DNA from: an uncultured Pirellulaceae bacterium
GTDB lineage: Bacteria > Planctomycetota > Planctomycetia > Pirellulales > Pirellulaceae
NCBI GenBank assembly: GCA_937967505.1
Contig: CALCJM010000050.1
Coordinates: 1 to 61,239 of the forward strand
Direction: 5' to 3'
Length of the DNA stretch: 61,239 nucleotides
Below the pieces are notes generated by a model that searched no databases, had not been told where the DNA came from, and saw only the letters and a program-made list of their open reading frames with translations. The number at the start of each line of letters is the position of its first letter. The first letter of the stretch is position 1. The position numbers and the translations under genes are program-made. Of this stretch, positions 35,151 through 45,900 are shown one piece after another.

Positions 35151-35870
35151 TTATGGATTACCCGTTGTGGTGGGTGCGGGTTGGGATGCAACGACTTCCG
35201 GTGCATCGGAAAGAATGCCTTCGAAACTGAAAGTAATCGCAATTTGATCACCGATGATTTTGGGCATGGCATCGATCCCAAAGTCACTGCGATTGATCGT
35301 GAACCGGGTCATAAATCCGCCGCGTGTTTTTCCCAGCGGTCCTTTCCCGATGCCTGTCAGGGTGACCGGCATCCGGACGTTGCGTTCAACGCCATGCATC
35401 AGCATTGCTCCTGTCACCGTGTAGTCTCCAGACACCGGATCGATTTCCACCGAAGTGCTGGAAAATTTTATTTGGGGGTGTTTGGCTGCGTCAAAGAATT
35501 CTTCGCCACGCAAATGGTCGTCGCGCAGGCGACTGTTGGTGTTGATACTCGCAACATCAACCTCAAAATCGAAACGTGATTTTTGTCGGTCTTCGTGCAG
35601 CAGGATTTGCCCGCCACATTTTTCGAATCGACCGTAGGTGTAACTTATCCCGGCATGGCTAACCGCAAAAATTAATGACGAATGATCGTTGTCAACTTCA
35701 AAGAACTGCGTTTCTGCTTGCCCGGCGACGTTAGTGACGCTGGGGACGCGCGAGACGTTGGCATCCTCCTGTAACGCAAATACGGGGGCAGCAACGGCGA
35801 TTGGAAAAAACGCCAGCAGTAGTAAGATGACCATTTGAGAAAATTTGGATTCAGAAACAGAATACTGCAT
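35151..35870 (-). CDS. YceI family exported lipid-binding protein
   Basis: A 239-residue protein with a signal peptide (MVILLLLAFFPIAVAAPVFA) followed by a YceI lipocalin-like beta barrel. Diagnostic segments are FFEVDNDHSSLIFAVSHAG at the start of the barrel, LRGEEFFDAAKHPQIKFSS and the closing RSDFGIDAMPKIIGDQIAITFSFEG. YceI barrels bind long-chain isoprenoid or fatty-acid-like molecules in the periplasm. It is the first gene of a two-gene unit with the small membrane protein. Confidence 0.9.
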   Translation of the reverse strand: MQYSVSESKFSQMVILLLLAFFPIAVAAPVFALQEDANVSRVPSVTNVAGQAETQFFEVDNDHSSLIFAVSHAGISYTYGRFEKCGGQILLHEDRQKSRFDFEVDVASINTNSRLRDDHLRGEEFFDAAKHPQIKFSSTSVEIDPVSGDYTVTGAMLMHGVERNVRMPVTLTGIGKGPLGKTRGGFMTRFTINRSDFGIDAMPKIIGDQIAITFSFEGILSDAPEVVASQPAPTTTGNP

Positions 35871-36127
35871 ATTGCCGGGCGGGTTGGAATGAGGATTGAG
35901 CAGGAAGGTTGGCTACCGCCCCATAAGAGCGTTTGCACACCCTCTTCTTTGATGATGTGCTTTGCCAGACGCTGGTTTTATGGAACAGGCGCGCTTCGGG
36001 CAATAGCTATCATCTGAAGTGGGCAGAACAGAGTCGGATCGTTTCGCAAACTGCCCAAATGGCGCATAATGTTCCATCACCTTGTGTTGCACAAACTTCA
36101 TTGCCCATTTAGCAATTCCCCACCGCT

Positions 36128-38491
36128 ATGCACTCATTCCAACGGTTTTTTATCTTTTGTCTCGCCTTCGCGGTTAGTTTTCTCGCACCAATGCCCCTCG
36201 GATTGCCTCAAATCGACGCCCAAGGCGGCGGCCTCCCAACGACGCCGCAGACGATCCCGCAGACCATCCGGCTGACACCAAAGCTACTCTGGAAGCTTGC
36301 GAGGCTTGGCGAAGCTGCGGTCTCCAATGACGGCGGTACGATTGCCTACACTGTGCGCAGCTACAACCTGAAAGACAATCGGGGGAAAACGGCGCTTCAT
36401 TTACTGGATTTGAAATCGGGCAAGGACATCACCATCATCGAGAACTGGGATTCGATCGCATCCATTCAATGGCACGGCCAAACAGGCAACAGCAGAATCT
36501 ATTTCGAGGGAACAGGCGGTGACGATCCGGCTGCTGACGCCATCGTCGATTCGGAGGACCTAACCGGCCTGACCGCTCCAGCCCCCTCCGAACCCGAAGC
36601 TGGAAAAACCAAACAGGAAAACGACCAGAATCTGGCAAACTCCAATCAGGCGTGGTACCTGGATGTTCAGACAAGAGCAACCGTTCAGGTCACCTCCATC
36701 GCGGATGGAATCTCCAATCTGAAGGTGTCGCCCGACGGAGAGCGGCTGGCGTTTACCGCGCGGGTCAAGATGCGCCCCAAAACAACTGACATCTACCCGG
36801 ACCTGCCCAAAGCACAAGCCCGAATTATCGATGGTCTGATGTACCGGCACTGGGACCAATGGTCCGATTACAAATACAGCCACATTTTCATTTCGCAGAT
36901 CAACGAAAAGGGCTGCTGTGGTGCGACGTTCGATTTGATGAAAGGTATCGAGGCGGACTGTCCCGTCCCTCCTTTCGGCGGCAGCACACAATTTGCATGG
37001 TCACCGGACGGAAACGAGATTGCTTTTACGCTCAAAGATGCCGCTGATTGGGCGCAGTCCACGGACAGCAACATCTATGTGGTCAAGGCTTCAGCAGACC
37101 AGCAACCGATCAACCTTACTGCGGCAAACAAGGGATACGATCTTGAACCGGTTTACTCTCCCGACGGGAAATCCATCGCATTTCTTTCCATGCAACGGGG
37201 GGGCTTCGAATCCGATCGCGCGCGGGTCATGCTTTACGATCGCCGGACAAAACAGACCACGGAACTGACTGCCGGCCTGGACCAAACGGCACATGGATTG
37301 CACTGGAGCGCCGACGGGCAACAGGTGATCTTTGGTTCCGAGACCAAAGGAACCACGCAGATTTTTGCAATTGATATCCCCGGCACACTCAACCGCGATG
37401 CCAACCCGGCAGTACCGCTTCCCGACACCGAAAACCCCGTGCTCAGGCAACTTTCTGAAGGTCGATTCAACTGGTCGGTTGCGGATGTTGTACCCGACAA
37501 TCGTTTTCTGTTGGTCAAGCGCATGGATATGATGCGGCCCCACGAGTTATTTTTGCTTGACACGCGCGACCGCAGTGCGAAACCTCTGACAAAACTCAAC
37601 GATAAAATATTCTCGCGACTGGAACTGCCAATCGTTGAAGAGCGTTTTGTCGAAGCGACCGACGGGGAAAAGATCCACACGTGGGTCATCTATCCACCCG
37701 GATTCGACCCGCTCAGCAAGAAGAAATGGCCGATGTTGACCTATTGTCAGGGAGGTCCGCAAAGTCAGGTTGGACAGTGGTTTTCATATCGCTGGAACTT
37801 TCATCTGATGGCGGCGCGTGGATATGTCGTGGTTGCCCCCAATCGACGCGGCCTGCCGGGGTTCGGTCAAAAATGGAATGACCAAATCAGCAAGGACTGG
37901 GGCGGACAGGCGATGCAGGATCTCCTGTCGGCGACTGACAGCATGACGGCCGAACCCTACATTGACAAATCCAAAGTCGCGGCAGTGGGTGCCAGTTTTG
38001 GTGGCTATTCGGTTTACTGGTTAATGGGGCATCACGAAAAACGATTCAGCGCGATGATCGCACACTGTGGTGTATTCAATCTTGAATCCATGTATGGATC
38101 GACCGAAGAACTATTCTTTGTAAATTGGGATATGGGCGGACCCTACTGGCAGTCCAGCCAGCTGAAGGACCGCTATCAGAAGTTTTCGCCCCATCAGTTT
38201 GTACAGAACTGGGATGCGCCGCTGTTAGTCATTCACGGACAAAAGGACTTTCGCGTTCCCGTCACGCAGGCGATGGAAGCCTTCACGGCGGCTCAGGTGA
38301 ACAAAATCCCGTCGCGCTTTTTGTATTTTCCCGAAGAAGGCCATTGGGTTCAGTCACCGCAAAACAGCGTGCTGTGGCACCGGGTATTTTTTGACTGGCT
38401 AAAACGGTACTGTCCGCCGCGCGAGCGCGGGTTGCCCAAGACATCCGCCAGAATACTGCCCAATGTCCATGGTACCGCTGCAATGCCCTAA
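36128..38491 (+). CDS. Exported S9 family peptidase (prolyl-oligopeptidase type)
   Basis: A 787-residue peptidase of the acylaminoacyl/dipeptidyl peptidase type. The signal peptide (FFIFCLAFAVSFLAPMPLG) is followed by a seven-bladed propeller with WD40/TolB-like strands such as FAWSPDGNEIAFTL, YSPDGKSIAFLS and HWSADGQQVIFGS. The alpha/beta hydrolase domain has the nucleophile Ser at about 623 in GASFGGYS, the Asp in HGQKDFRVP and the His in EEGHW. It cleaves short peptides outside the cytoplasm. It stands alone, with about 250 bases before it and a convergent aldo/keto reductase after it. Confidence 0.92.
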   Translation: MHSFQRFFIFCLAFAVSFLAPMPLGLPQIDAQGGGLPTTPQTIPQTIRLTPKLLWKLARLGEAAVSNDGGTIAYTVRSYNLKDNRGKTALHLLDLKSGKDITIIENWDSIASIQWHGQTGNSRIYFEGTGGDDPAADAIVDSEDLTGLTAPAPSEPEAGKTKQENDQNLANSNQAWYLDVQTRATVQVTSIADGISNLKVSPDGERLAFTARVKMRPKTTDIYPDLPKAQARIIDGLMYRHWDQWSDYKYSHIFISQINEKGCCGATFDLMKGIEADCPVPPFGGSTQFAWSPDGNEIAFTLKDAADWAQSTDSNIYVVKASADQQPINLTAANKGYDLEPVYSPDGKSIAFLSMQRGGFESDRARVMLYDRRTKQTTELTAGLDQTAHGLHWSADGQQVIFGSETKGTTQIFAIDIPGTLNRDANPAVPLPDTENPVLRQLSEGRFNWSVADVVPDNRFLLVKRMDMMRPHELFLLDTRDRSAKPLTKLNDKIFSRLELPIVEERFVEATDGEKIHTWVIYPPGFDPLSKKKWPMLTYCQGGPQSQVGQWFSYRWNFHLMAARGYVVVAPNRRGLPGFGQKWNDQISKDWGGQAMQDLLSATDSMTAEPYIDKSKVAAVGASFGGYSVYWLMGHHEKRFSAMIAHCGVFNLESMYGSTEELFFVNWDMGGPYWQSSQLKDRYQKFSPHQFVQNWDAPLLVIHGQKDFRVPVTQAMEAFTAAQVNKIPSRFLYFPEEGHWVQSPQNSVLWHRVFFDWLKRYCPPRERGLPKTSARILPNVHGTAAMP

Positions 38492-38589
38492 GTCGCCAAT
38501 ACAGTGGTAATAGAGTCGTGGAGAAGAAACCTGTGCTCCACCTTGGGCCACATGAATCCGCGAAGATTAAGATTATTAACGCCAGATTT

Positions 38590-39543
38590 TTAGGCCCAGA
38601 TCTCATCGGCCAAATAAGGGCTTCCTTCCATCTCCCAGAACTTCCCGTTGACGAACCGCCAGTTTCGATTGACGCTGGCGATTTGTGCCAGTTCGTCCTG
38701 TGTCAGAGAGATATCAGCTGCCGCAAGGTTTTCTTTCAGACGCGACGCGTTGGCTGATTTGGGAATCGGGACCGTGCCCCTGGCAATCGCCCAAGCCAGC
38801 ATCAGTTGCCCGGGGGTGATTTGTCGGGCAGTGGCCAGCGATTTAATCAACGGATCATCAAACAGGCTGGGATCAGTATCTAACTTCATCCGATCCGGTC
38901 GATCACCCGATCCCAGCGGCGAATACCCTGTGAACACGATACCCTGGTCATTGCAAAATTTCAGCAAGTCATCCTGAGGGAAAAATGGATGTGCTTCCAC
39001 CTGGTTGACTGCCGGCTGGATGGCGGCCACTTTCATCAACGACTGTAGTTTGGATTGGCTGAAATTGGAGACGCCGATCGACTTGCACAGCCCCTTCTGG
39101 ACACAATTCTCCATCGCCTGCCAGGTGGCATCGATCGGTACCGTGCTGATCGGCAGAAAATCGGCCCCGGATTGCACCCGAATCACACCGTGTTTCTGCG
39201 CGATTGGCCAGTGAATCAGATACAAATCCAGTTCGTCAATCTGCAAGTCCGTCAGCGACTTTTTTATCGCGTCTTCGACATGTTCCGGCTGGTGGCAGTC
39301 ATTCCACAGTTTGGAAGTAATCCATAAATCATCCCGGTTCCCACCACGGGAAAACCAATCAGAAAATGCGCTCCCAATATCGTGTTCATTCAGATAGATT
39401 GCCGCACAGTCAATGTGTCGGTAGCCAATCTCCAAGGCCGTTTTGACCGCACCGGTGGCGACACCGTCATCCATTTTCCAGGTACCCAGTCCCAGCACGG
39501 GCATATTCAGATCAGGATTGGACGCGACATTAACGGTTTTCAC
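38590..39543 (-). CDS. Aldo/keto reductase
   Basis: A 317-residue NADPH-dependent reductase with an (alpha/beta)8 barrel. The catalytic Asp and Tyr are in HIDCAAIYLNEHDIG, Lys in WITSKLWND and His in YLIHWP. The cofactor end has PIPKSANASRLKENL. The AKR1/AKR5-type length is normal. No ATG precedes the conserved start NMPVLGLGTWKM at a sensible distance, so GTG 39543 (or GTG 39552) is taken as the start. It follows a SAM methyltransferase gene on the same strand after about 100 bases. Confidence 0.88.
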   Translation of the reverse strand: MKTVNVASNPDLNMPVLGLGTWKMDDGVATGAVKTALEIGYRHIDCAAIYLNEHDIGSAFSDWFSRGGNRDDLWITSKLWNDCHQPEHVEDAIKKSLTDLQIDELDLYLIHWPIAQKHGVIRVQSGADFLPISTVPIDATWQAMENCVQKGLCKSIGVSNFSQSKLQSLMKVAAIQPAVNQVEAHPFFPQDDLLKFCNDQGIVFTGYSPLGSGDRPDRMKLDTDPSLFDDPLIKSLATARQITPGQLMLAWAIARGTVPIPKSANASRLKENLAAADISLTQDELAQIASVNRNWRFVNGKFWEMEGSPYLADEIWA

Positions 39544-39644
39544 AGCAAGCACCTCGATGACAACATTTGAACTCGATGAGATCCATCTTACCGCTGTCCA
39601 CCGGGCACGCAACCATAGCAAAAATTGCCGAAGGCAATACTCCG

Positions 39645-40277
39645 CTATGCGCCAACGACGCCGGGAAACAGCGCCGCATCACCGCCCGGTGTGCGTTTCC
39701 AGATCATCAACTGTTCGCGCATCCCATCCCACGTGGCGCGGTCAGGGCGGGTCGCCTCAATCCACCAGTCAATACTTCTGACCGTCCGGTGCAGGTTATC
39801 ACCGAATTTGTCATCAATACCTGATTTGCGACAGGACACCGCACCGTAGAACGTCCCGTTGGGACGAAGCACGCGCCCGATCTCTTTCAAGGTGGCGTTG
39901 ATGTCAGTTTCGTCCAGATGCTCCAGAACGTCGAAACATGTCACCAGCGAAAAATAATCATCCTCAAACGGCAGTCGCTGGTCCGCAATCGTCTTCAACC
40001 GGTCGTCGATATTCTTCATCGGCGCGAGCCTTTGCTTGGCCTTTTCAATGGCCTGGTCGCTGATATCGACGCCATAAGTGTGAAAATTAAACTGACGCCC
40101 GGACAGGTACTCCAGTGCAAATCCCACCCCGCAACCGACATCCAACGAGCGCCCCGAAAGCTGAACCAAGGTGGGTTCCGCCTGCAAGATCGAGCGAAAC
40201 CCGGGTGAGTTCTGCGCTAGTCCGTATCGGGCGTCGGTGTTAACGACGTCATTGTAAATGTCTTGATAGTCTGGCAT
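39645..40277 (-). CDS. Class I SAM-dependent methyltransferase
   Basis: A 210-residue methyltransferase with the SAM motif LDVGCGVGFALEYL near residue 44, the acidic YGVDISDQAIEKAK, and the motif VTCFDVLEHLDE typical of the methyltransferase-11/UbiE-like group. The substrate is unknown. The ATG at 40277 lies three bases after the stop of the PpiD-like gene, so the two are likely co-transcribed. Confidence 0.85.
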   Translation of the reverse strand: MPDYQDIYNDVVNTDARYGLAQNSPGFRSILQAEPTLVQLSGRSLDVGCGVGFALEYLSGRQFNFHTYGVDISDQAIEKAKQRLAPMKNIDDRLKTIADQRLPFEDDYFSLVTCFDVLEHLDETDINATLKEIGRVLRPNGTFYGAVSCRKSGIDDKFGDNLHRTVRSIDWWIEATRPDRATWDGMREQLMIWKRTPGGDAALFPGVVGA

Positions 40278-40280
40278 CAA

Positions 40281-42671
40281 TTACTTCATGAAATCGAAGT
40301 TCATCGAATCCACGTATTCGCGATTCCAGTCTTTTTGCTTCTCACTGTAGTAGTGAGCATTCACCATTCCGACATCGGCGGGCATACGCTGGAATTTAAA
40401 CAAGTGATCTTTCAGATACTCTCCACCGTAATCAGCCACCGATTGGGCAGCCTTGGTCGCCTGAATCACGTAAACGATATCGCGACGAGTGTTGGGTGCG
40501 ACGCCAGCTTCCCCCTGTTGAAGGGAAAATGCCATCTCCATAAAGGCTTCACCGGCCAGTTCCACTCCAATAGGGCTGGAAAACTGAGTCCGGCGACCGC
40601 GCGCCTGAAACCACGAGAATTCACCCGTTGGGCCAGCCTTGTCCGGATCGATGTCGGTCAGCGCTTTGTCCGCACCAGCTTTGGCGGCGATCGCCTGAGC
40701 CGCTTCGGTGGCTTTTTCGAAAGCTTTTTGCTGACGCCAGAAACTGACAACTTTATCCTTGCAATCCGCCAGTGCGGGGACCTCGGTGTCGCGCTTCTCA
40801 GTGGCCCAATAGACAAACGCTTTCGTCGGATCACTGTAAGTCGTTGGAGCGTACACATCGGTCGTGTTGTATCGGTCGAAAATAATATCCGCCAACCGGT
40901 CAACCGATCGTTGCGTGAAATTGAGCGTCTTGCCCAGCTCTGTTTCCCGTAATTCGTCGTTATTGACCAACTCGGTTTCCCCCAACCGCAACCCGTTATT
41001 GTCAGCGATCGCCTGAAAATCAGGAGCCTCCGGTTTGGGTTTTTCGGTGCTATTGTCCCATAGCAACAGTTGCTGGTTGTAGGTTTCCACCTGCGTTTCG
41101 GCAGTCACCAGTGCAACGCGCATCGCCTCGGTTGCGTCAGCGCCTTTCAGCTGTCGGCGAATAACGTCAGCGACTTCTTTGAGCGGCTTGGCTCGCTTGA
41201 CAACCTTTTCCTCTTCGTCACCCAGCAGCGGCCCGATCGCAGCGTCATCGTCATCGGACTGATCCGATTTGTCGGCAGAATTTAGCATGTCCACCAAACC
41301 ACCGGCTTCATTGTCGCTGTCTTCATCAGCCGGATTGCCCTCCGCTGATTCCTGTTTTAAAGAATCACCGTCGGCACCTGCCGGGGCGGCCTCCGATTTC
41401 ACTTCGGGGGTTTCGGTTTCGGTGGTTTTAGTTTCAGTGGTCGCAGTTTCGGTTGTTGTCGTTTCAACGGATTCACTCGTGTCAGTTGCTTCGTTGTCGG
41501 CATCGGCTTGCGGCACTTCCGCGTCACCCTCTGATCCGCCTTCGGCCTCTTCCTGTCCCTCCTGAGCCCGTGTCGAAACAAAATGGAACTTACGGGTCCC
41601 GGTCACGTTGATCGAGTTATCGGGTGTTTCGGTTGACGGGACCGGTGCCGGGTCGTCAGATTCATCTGCGGATTGAGCATCGGATTCCTTGGCGGCATCA
41701 TCGTTGCCGGTTTCTACAGCGGGCGTGTCATCCAGTTCTTCGCCGGGAATGATCTCCATCACCAGATCCGACTCCTGTTCCACCAGTTCGTCATATTGAG
41801 CCTGGATTTCCTTGTCGGTCAAATCTGCGGAGACCTTCGTCAGGAAGCTTTCAAAATTTGCGGCGAAATATTGCATCTTCAGGCGGCGAGGCATCTTGAA
41901 ACCCGGCATTTCCCCGCTGGGGTCCCTGAATTCCAGTTTTCCATCCTCGTAGATCGCGCGAAGCTCCGATTGGGTTGGCGAAAGAGAATCATCCACGTAA
42001 TCACTAACCGAAACGGGGATGACCTGGCATTCAATTTTTCGCGCCGTCTTGCCAAAATGTTCAACCGATTCGGTCAGGTTGGGGACACGCGGTAACCCCG
42101 AATTGGACAGCAACATCATCTTCTGGCTTAACAGTTCGACTTCCATCTGCTGTCGAATCGCGGCCATCGGTACGCGTCCACCATTGACCTCGCGATTAAC
42201 GTCCTTAATGACCTGCGGCGTCACGGTTGCACCGCCGGCCGACATTGACAGATAATCGGTGATCATCGCATCACTGACCAACAGGCCCTCTTCACGTGCT
42301 TTTTCAGCCATCAAATGGCGACTGATTACCTGTTCGTCAATATAGTCTTGTTGACCATCCTGAATGGGTGTCAGCGGCATCACGAGACTCACGTACTCAT
42401 CTTCGCGCTCGGATCGTCCATACTCCTCAAGCCCACGCAACAGCCTGGACATCCCAAAGTGACGCTGCGTCCATTTGCTGATCTGATTGCGCGTGTAGGT
42501 GCCGTTTTTCCAGGTGGCCAATACTGGATTCTCGCGCGTTCCACCGGTTCGGATATCGGTTGCAAACTGCTCGAACACTGCCCCCAGGCCAAAGAAGGCC
42601 ATACAGAAAATACCGACGGGCACCATGATCCAGATCGCGTTCCTGCGAAACCAATTGAGAGGCGAAGCCAT
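40281..42671 (-). CDS. PpiD/SurA-N-like membrane-anchored protein with acidic insert
   Basis: A 796-residue protein beginning MASPLNWFRRNAIWIMVPVG, a single N-terminal membrane anchor as in PpiD, followed by a SurA-N-like helical region (VISRHLMAEKAREEGLLVSDAMI). I do not see a clear parvulin domain. A stretch of about 230 residues between roughly 330 and 560 is extremely acidic and Thr-rich (TTTTETATTETKTTETETPE). The C-terminus is globular. Periplasmic chaperones of this plan assist folding of exported proteins. It is divergent from the ClpB-like locus. The start at 42671 was chosen because it begins the anchor. Confidence 0.75.
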   Translation of the reverse strand: MASPLNWFRRNAIWIMVPVGIFCMAFFGLGAVFEQFATDIRTGGTRENPVLATWKNGTYTRNQISKWTQRHFGMSRLLRGLEEYGRSEREDEYVSLVMPLTPIQDGQQDYIDEQVISRHLMAEKAREEGLLVSDAMITDYLSMSAGGATVTPQVIKDVNREVNGGRVPMAAIRQQMEVELLSQKMMLLSNSGLPRVPNLTESVEHFGKTARKIECQVIPVSVSDYVDDSLSPTQSELRAIYEDGKLEFRDPSGEMPGFKMPRRLKMQYFAANFESFLTKVSADLTDKEIQAQYDELVEQESDLVMEIIPGEELDDTPAVETGNDDAAKESDAQSADESDDPAPVPSTETPDNSINVTGTRKFHFVSTRAQEGQEEAEGGSEGDAEVPQADADNEATDTSESVETTTTETATTETKTTETETPEVKSEAAPAGADGDSLKQESAEGNPADEDSDNEAGGLVDMLNSADKSDQSDDDDAAIGPLLGDEEEKVVKRAKPLKEVADVIRRQLKGADATEAMRVALVTAETQVETYNQQLLLWDNSTEKPKPEAPDFQAIADNNGLRLGETELVNNDELRETELGKTLNFTQRSVDRLADIIFDRYNTTDVYAPTTYSDPTKAFVYWATEKRDTEVPALADCKDKVVSFWRQQKAFEKATEAAQAIAAKAGADKALTDIDPDKAGPTGEFSWFQARGRRTQFSSPIGVELAGEAFMEMAFSLQQGEAGVAPNTRRDIVYVIQATKAAQSVADYGGEYLKDHLFKFQRMPADVGMVNAHYYSEKQKDWNREYVDSMNFDFMK

Positions 42672-42984
42672 TGAGAGATCTCTATAAATGTAAAAACGGT
42701 GATTTTTGAGTTTTGAAGAAGCCCGCGCCCGGATCAAAACCGAATTCGCGCTTCACTTGCGCTGATCGCGAAACAGAAAATCTATCTATGCGAGTGCCCG
42801 GGTTCAATGCCAATCCTCCGGCATTTCCCCGAATTCCCCGCGAAACCAGAGGCCAAGTGCCCATCGTGGCCGTCCAGCACTCACCACAGCCCACCAACCG
42901 CTCGCAGGGGCTTTTGATTTCGCTAATATGAGGTGTCGGTCGGCCTTTTCCCGAACCTCCAGCGCCCCTTCCAATCGTATTGAT
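42672..42984. other. Divergent intergenic region before the ClpB-like locus
   Basis: About 310 bases between the PpiD-like gene (leftward) and the three-ATPase locus (rightward). It should contain the promoter of the locus, but no strong -35/-10 pair or heat-shock CIRCE-like palindrome was recognised. A longer start for the first ATPase at 42928 would extend into it. Confidence 0.4.
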
Positions 42985-45900
42985 ATGCAATTTGAACGCA
43001 CCAAATTCGACGCCGATAAAACCTTCCTACCCCACAAGGTCTATCTTGCGCGTCAGACCCTAGACGACGAGTACTATTTCTTCCGGCCGCTTCGATATCG
43101 CGAAATAACCCATCTGACATTCGATAATGTTCCACCGCAGGCATTGGTCGATCTTGTCCAAGCAGCCGGGAATACAACCCAACCGCAATCTTTCCACCTC
43201 CGCACACCGCCGCCGGCCCCGGAAGTCAGTTCTGTGAAACTCACGGTCAATCCTCCCAAGCCGATGCGCGACAAACGACTATGGCAACAACCGCTGGACG
43301 TTACGTTTGAGTACCTCGCGTGGCAGCGGCATGACGATCTGGCGGTCGCCTTTGTGCCGACGCTGGAGCTGTTCGTGCTGCGACGCGGTTTGGTCGATGC
43401 CAATTTTGTCGGACAACTGAAAAAAGAAATCCGGCAATCGTTGGTGCGCTCTGACGCACTGACCAGCTTGTCAAAACTGGTTTGGGTTGCAGGACGCGCC
43501 GACGATCTTGAAATTCAACAGGTCGAAGTCTTCGTCGATCTAAAATCACCGCGGCAATTGCATATCGCACAGGACGCTGACCTGGTCGAAGAGTCGACGC
43601 TGTCCAAAGTTGCCCAACCGCTGGAACTGAAACAACTCCGCCAATTTCGAGGATCAAAAAAACAGGATGGCCGGACGACATTTTGCGACCTTCAACCACT
43701 GCGGCTGTATGAATTTGATGACCAGGTGGAAAAACTGGCGGACTTGCTGTCCTCACGCAATCGCAGAAGCGTCCTGATCACCGGAGCGGCCGGCTGCGGG
43801 AAATCGTCACTGGTCAGCGAACTTGCCCAACGCAAATCGTTGCTGAATCTTGAAGAGACAGAATTCTGGGGCACTGACGGATCGCGAATCGTTGCCGGCA
43901 TGTCGGGCTACGGACAGTGGCAGGAACGCTGCACCAATTTGGTGAACGAACTCAAAAAAAGATCGGCTGTCCTGCATCTTGGCAATCTGGTCGAACTACT
44001 GGAGGTCGGGAAATCGGTTTCTCAATCCGAAGGGATCGCTTCTTTTTTGCGAATCTTTATGCAACGCGGCACGCTTCAGGCAACCGCCGAATGTACCACC
44101 GAACAACTGGCCATCGTTGAACAACGTGACCCTCAGTTGCTTCAGGTTTTCGAGCGACTCCCAATGAAAGCCCCCAATCAGGGCAAATCATTGCGAATCT
44201 TCCGCACCGTGGCCGATAATACGATCCGTGATGCGCCGCGTTTGTCCATCAGTGAACCGTCGCTGGCAACCATCTATCGACTGCACCGGCGCTACGCCAC
44301 CTATTCGGACAACCCCGGACGCCCCATTCGGTTCCTTCGCAACCTGATTCAGGATACCAAACTTCAGCTGAAACTTTCTGCCTCAAACGAGGAGCAATAT
44401 CAAATCACTTCGGACGACGTGCTACGTGCCTTTGCCGTGGAGACCGGTCTGCCCTATTTCCTGCTTGGTGACCAACAACCTCTGGACCTGACCACCACAC
44501 GCGACTGGTTTGCCCAGCGCGTCATCGGGCAAACTCAACCGGTTCAATTGGTCTGCGATCTGCTGGCGACGGTCAAGGCTGGCCTGACTCCGACCGGGCG
44601 TCCCGTCGCATCCTGCCTGTTCATCGGTCCAACGGGCGTTGGCAAAACCCAAATGGCGAAATCACTGGCGGAATTCATGTACGGCGACCAGAGACGGTTG
44701 ATCCGATTTGACATGAGTGAATTTCGCGACCGGTTGAGCGTGGAGCGTCTGATCGGCGGGGTTGGCCAATCCAAGGGTTTACTGACCAGTCAGGTACGAC
44801 AGCATCCATTCTCGGTCGTCTTGTTTGACGAATTTGAGAAAGCAGACCGGTCTTTCTTCGATCTGCTGCTACAAGTGCTCGGAGAGGGCCGGTTAACCGA
44901 TGGAGCCGGTCGCACTACAGATTTTTCCACCGTGATCGTGGTCATGACGTCAAACCTTGGCGTTGAATCATTCAAAATGACCTCCACAGGATTCTCGGCG
45001 ACCGAACCAGTTGGGGGCACACAAACGAGCCAGATGCAAACCATGCAGCGTTTTACAGCACATTTTTCTGACCAAGTCGAAAAATTTATCCGCCCTGAAT
45101 TGTTCAATCGCATCGATCGTATTGTTCCCTTTATGCCACTGTCCGAGGCGACCGTGGAAGCGGTCGTGCGCAGCGCGATCGAACAGCTAAAAAAACGCGA
45201 GGGCATCTGGTTTCGCGCTGTTGACCTGTCTGTAGATGACGCCACTGTCAAATTGATCGCCGCACAGTCACGCGATCCACGTTACGGCGCGCGACCAATC
45301 CAGCGTCACCTGCAACAGCACCTGGCAACGCCGCTGTCCGATCGCATCAACAAATACAAATTCACCGATCGATTGACAGCGCAAGTGAGCGTAGTGGGGC
45401 GGCGACTCAATTTTGAGGTCAAAGCAATTCCCGGCGAACCGGCCATCAATAACGTGACAGATCAGGAGATTGGCAACTTGCGCAACGAACGGCGTCGCGC
45501 GCAAAACCTGTTCCACTCGGCTGTCGCACAACGTTTTCGAAACCAGTATTTTCGCGAAAAGCAATTGATGGACCGGAAAATCAAAAAACTGAAAAAACAC
45601 CACCGGCAGAAAAAATTGCCGGGCGGCCAGTTTGCGTTATACGATGAAATCGGCGCAATCCAATCCAGCTACGAACGAAAGCTCGCGCCCTTGCGTGAAC
45701 AAATTGACAGTCTGGACGATCTGCTCAAGCAGGTTTGTGACCACGAGGACCAAATCATGCAGCAGTATTTCCAAAAACAGACAATCGATTCGACACTTTT
45801 AACCCAGACCGTCAAACACCAGAAGCAACAGGTCAACGAGATGATCTATCGCATGTTTCTGGCGGACACAGGCAACGCAAACACAATTAACCTGATCATT

